Source: an uncultured Prevotella sp. (lineage in GTDB: Bacteria > Bacteroidota > Bacteroidia > Bacteroidales > Bacteroidaceae). Taken from it: a DNA stretch of 8,672 nt. Shown one piece after another: positions 7,408-8,672 of this stretch. Each line of letters starts with the position of its first letter. Positions within the stretch are counted from its first letter, which is position 1. The position numbers were made by a program, and so were the translations under genes. The DNA lies in NCBI GenBank assembly GCA_902477645.1, contig CABSIA010000132.1:1-8672 (forward strand). Reading direction: 5' to 3'. The notes beneath the pieces were generated by a model that saw only the letters and a program-made list of their open reading frames with translations, did no database searches and was not told the DNA's origin.

Positions 7408-8058
7408 TCAAAGCAGTACGGTCTCCTCGCCTTTCTGGGCCTCAAAGAATGGAGGCTCATCGCGCAATGAGATATTGTCGTATATAAAATCTGCAACAAC
7501 GGTGTTCTCCTCGTTGGGAACCACAAGTCCCATCTTCCCGTCTTTCTGTGCTATCACAGGCAGGGTTGTCAAATCGTCCACGTATACGTAAGGTGTTCGC
7601 AGAAAATCATAAACAGGCTGAAGAAGTATGTTGCCGTCTGCATCTTTCATTCCGTATTTGCCATTCTCCTCAAAAACTTCGTGGAAGCGGATGTACTTTT
7701 CTTTCATACGGTTCAGATAGTAAACCATGCGGCGCTTGTCGTTTGCCATTTCCAAAAAATATGCGAATGTGTCGCAATAGTTTGCCATGGCCCGTGTCAG
7801 CACGATTTTCCAGTCTAAACCGCTTATGGCTTTGCGGTTCAAGTCGATGTAAAGAGCAATGGCGTGCTCCTTTTCTTTGACAGTCAGACTTTTCAGTCTC
7901 TCTTCAAAGAGGAGCATTGTTGTCTTGCTGCCCGACATGCCTTTTATATAGCGGTGAATCTGACGCCCAATCTCGTCGCAGATGAATTTGTCTATCTGAC
8001 GCTCTTCTATGGGGTCAATCCAAATCTCTTCCTTTCTGTTGTCTTCGTTGTTTGCCAT
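7408..8058 (-). CDS. WG-repeat-like protein, 216 residues
   Basis: This is a cytosolic-looking protein with no signal peptide or membrane span. The first 125 residues are charged and probably all helical; I do not recognise that part. The C-terminal half has two degenerate WG (KWG) repeat-like units: residues 131-151 (NGKYGMKDADGNILLQPVYD) and 171-194 (KDGKMGLV, then VVADFIYD). Each shows the pattern D/N-G-K-x-G followed by a strand and a P/F-x-Y-D ending. WG repeats are common in Bacteroidetes and their function is mostly unknown. The ATG at 8058 follows the promoter at 8105-8136, so this is the first gene of the operon with the LtaS-like enzyme and trmO. Its stop overlaps or nearly abuts the start of the next gene, which suggests coupled translation. 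Confidence 0.8.
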   Translation of the reverse strand: MANNEDNRKEEIWIDPIEERQIDKFICDEIGRQIHRYIKGMSGSKTTMLLFEERLKSLTVKEKEHAIALYIDLNRKAISGLDWKIVLTRAMANYCDTFAYFLEMANDKRRMVYYLNRMKEKYIRFHEVFEENGKYGMKDADGNILLQPVYDFLRTPYVYVDDLTTLPVIAQKDGKMGLVVPNEENTVVADFIYDNISLRDEPPFFEAQKGEETVLL

Positions 8059-8104
8059 AAATAGTCAAGATTATGAGTTTGTAACACTTTTGTAATCTTT
8101 TGGG

Positions 8105-8136
8105 CAAAATTACAAAATTAAATCTATAACTCCAAA
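8105..8136 (-). promoter_or_regulatory. Promoter of the WG / LtaS-like / trmO operon
   Basis: On the minus strand TTTG (8136-8133) is followed by 20 bases and then TAATTTTG (8112-8105), a full match to the Bacteroidetes consensus. A second TAATTTTG lies just upstream at 8120-8113 but lacks a properly spaced TTTG. The predicted leader is about 40 bases. Confidence 0.8.
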
Positions 8137-8263
8137 TATTGTCCGCTTTTTCCGTATGTTTTTTCTGAACAATAATTGCCTTAAAGTATCTTATGCCCAT
8201 TTTATACATAACAAACCGCAAATTGTTAACCGCTGTTAAATTTGTAATTTTCTTCCGTAAAGA

Positions 8264-8295
8264 TTTGTTAGTTCCAAAAAATAGTCTTACCTTTG
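8264..8295 (+). promoter_or_regulatory. Promoter of tRNA-Ser
   Basis: TTTG (8264-8267) is followed by 20 bases and then TACCTTTG (8288-8295), a full Bacteroidetes promoter. Predicted transcription starts near 8302, about 30 bases before the mature tRNA. The leader contains the inverted repeat CTGTTT (8317-8322) / AAACAG (8325-8330) right before the tRNA 5' end. Confidence 0.85.
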
Positions 8296-8332
8296 CACTC
8301 GCTTTAAGACCAAAGCCTGTTTCTAAACAGAT

Positions 8333-8420
8333 GGAGAGATGGTAGAGTGGTCGATTACAACGGTCTTGAAAACCGTCGTGCTGAGAGGCACCGGGGGTTC
8401 GAATCCCTCTCTCTCCGCCA
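8333..8420 (+). tRNA. tRNA-Ser (anticodon UGA)
   Basis: This is an 88-base type II tRNA. The acceptor stem GGAGAGA (8333-8339) pairs with TCTCTCC (8410-8416), followed by discriminator G and an encoded CCA. The anticodon stem ACGGT/ACCGT encloses the loop CTTGAAA, with the anticodon TGA at 8367-8369. The variable arm has a GTGC/GCAC stem, as expected for serine. The T stem GGGGG/CCCTC closes the loop TTCGAAT. It would read UCA and other UCN codons. It stands alone, with its own promoter and terminator. Confidence 0.97.
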
Positions 8421-8427
8421 AATTTGG

Positions 8428-8463
8428 AAAGAACTCGCTGAATTTCAGCGAGTTCTTTTTATA
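8428..8463 (+). terminator. Terminator of tRNA-Ser
   Basis: AAAGAACTCGCTG (8428-8440) pairs exactly with CAGCGAGTTCTTT (8446-8458) around a five-base AATTT loop. The right arm runs into TTTTT and then ATAT. The hairpin begins eight bases after the CCA end of the tRNA. Confidence 0.92.
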
Positions 8464-8487
8464 TTGTCTCAAATAGTCCCCAAAAAT

Positions 8488-8517
8488 CGGGAAATCCAGG
8501 GTCAGCGGATTTTCCCG
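8488..8517. repeat. Imperfect hairpin at the first repeat boundary
   Basis: CGGGAAATCC (8488-8497) pairs with GGATTTTCCCG (8507-8517), with one extra T in the right arm and a nine-base loop. The left edge of the 55-base repeat (8499) falls in the loop, so only the right arm is inside the repeat. Confidence 0.45.
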
Positions 8518-8553
8518 GTGGGCGGAGGAGATGTCGGAATATAGTGTTATCTT
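8499..8553 (+). repeat. 55-base direct repeat, copy 1
   Basis: This is identical at all 55 positions to 8618-8672 and offset by 119 bases. The base before it is A here and G before copy 2, so the match starts exactly at 8499. It ends in GTTATCTT; the next bases here complete TATCTTTG (8548-8555), a good -7 box without a matching -33 box. It begins about 40 bases after the tRNA-Ser terminator and probably marks the edge of a repetitive or mobile element. Confidence 0.97.
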
Positions 8554-8559
8554 TGCAAA

Positions 8560-8672
8560 ATGAAACCAGACCAACTGCTAAGAGCAATCCTACCCGAAGT
8601 TCTGATAGACAACTTCGGGGTCAGCGGATTTTCCCGGTGGGCGGAGGAGATGTCGGAATATAGTGTTATCTT
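8560..8672 (+). CDS. Partial ORF, possible ISAon1-type transposase N-terminus
   Basis: An ATG at 8560 opens a frame of 37 full codons that runs off the window. Residues 1-19 (MKPDQLLRAILPEVLIDNF) have the look of the N-terminal region of ISAon1-family transposases common in Bacteroidales, which start with a short L-L-x-x-I-L-P-(D/E)-x-L-x-x-x-F segment. This is recognition from memory and is weak. From residue 20 onward (GVSGFSRWAEEMSEYSVI) the frame runs through the second copy of the 55-base repeat and no longer resembles that family. This suggests a junction at 8617/8618: an insertion, a tandem duplication or an assembly join. The -7-like box TATCTTTG ends five bases before the ATG, so transcription from it would be nearly leaderless. 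Confidence 0.35.
   Translation, partial: MKPDQLLRAILPEVLIDNFGVSGFSRWAEEMSEYSVI
8593..8619. repeat. Perfect 9-bp hairpin at the second repeat boundary
   Basis: CCCGAAGTT (8593-8601) and AACTTCGGG (8611-8619) are exact complements around the nine-base loop CTGATAGAC. The right arm crosses the start of repeat copy 2 by two bases (8618-8619). The match may be chance within a coding stretch, or a feature of the junction. Confidence 0.6.
8618..8672 (+). repeat. 55-base direct repeat, copy 2 (ends at window edge)
   Basis: This is an exact copy of 8499-8553. It stops on the last base of the window, so its true right end is unknown. It lies inside the reading frame that opens at 8560. A match of exactly 55 bases that ends at the sequence end is also what a de Bruijn assembler run with k = 55 leaves where a path re-enters a repeat. 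Confidence 0.97.

Noticed and set aside
7409..7411. TTG start for the LtaS-like gene, overlapping the WG-gene stop
   Set aside because: It is possible, since GAGGAG lies about 11 bases upstream. An ATG five codons later with an A-rich leader is more usual for this phylum and loses only a few residues. Not excluded.
8015..8221. Minus-strand frame of 68 codons upstream of the WG-repeat gene
   Set aside because: It overlaps the operon promoter and the start of the real gene in another frame, in very AT-rich DNA.
8323..8574. Minus-strand frame of 83 codons containing AEREGFEPPVPLSTT
   Set aside because: It is the antisense of tRNA-Ser and its terminator. The REGFEPPVP-type peptide is a familiar artefact of reading serine tRNA genes backwards.
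8400..8672. Attachment-site duplication of the tRNA-Ser 3' end
   Set aside because: I looked for a second copy of the T-arm/acceptor end downstream and found none inside the window, so no integrated element can be claimed at the tRNA.
1..8672. CRISPR array, riboswitch or phage-defence genes
   Set aside because: No regularly spaced short repeats, no recognisable riboswitch core and no defence-type domain were seen. The only direct repeat is the pair at the right end.

Overview
The window looks like a piece of a Bacteroidales chromosome, probably Prevotella-like or a close relative. The reasons are a Bacteroidetes-style OmpA/porin, a MutS2 and PflA of the expected type, and three promoters matching the Bacteroidetes form (TTTG, 20 bases, TAnnTTTG) rather than the E. 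coli form. Genus and species cannot be fixed from the sequence alone. Most of the window is ordinary housekeeping and envelope genes. The unusual part is the last 180 bases.

Left, plus strand (1-3452): the 3' nine tenths of mutS2, which enters from outside the window, is followed 21 bases later by pflA, the radical-SAM activase of pyruvate formate-lyase. pflB is not in view. After about 140 AT-rich bases there is a small gene for an unrecognised 86-residue protein. It has a perfect AGGAGG ribosome binding site, which is unusual in this phylum, and a promoter -7 box just upstream. A strong bidirectional terminator (3558-3594) closes this side against the convergent genes.

Middle, minus strand (8058 down to 3617): one likely operon runs from a WG-repeat-like protein, through a five-helix membrane phosphoglycerol-transferase-type enzyme (LtaS/sulfatase superfamily), to the tRNA methyltransferase TrmO. 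The operon has its own promoter at 8105-8136. Below it an OmpA-family outer membrane protein has its own ideal promoter at 4794-4825. The envelope theme (OmpA and the LtaS-like enzyme) is shared, but no functional link to TrmO is shown.

Right, plus strand (8264-8672): a tRNA-Ser(UGA) gene with its own promoter, an encoded CCA and a 13-bp terminator. Beyond it the sequence changes character. A 55-base segment occurs twice, exactly, 119 bases apart, and the second copy ends on the last base of the window. A start codon just after the first copy opens a frame whose first 19 residues resemble the N-terminus of an ISAon1-type transposase. I read this as the edge of a repetitive, probably mobile, element at which an assembly stopped. 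A real 119-base tandem repeat is the main alternative.
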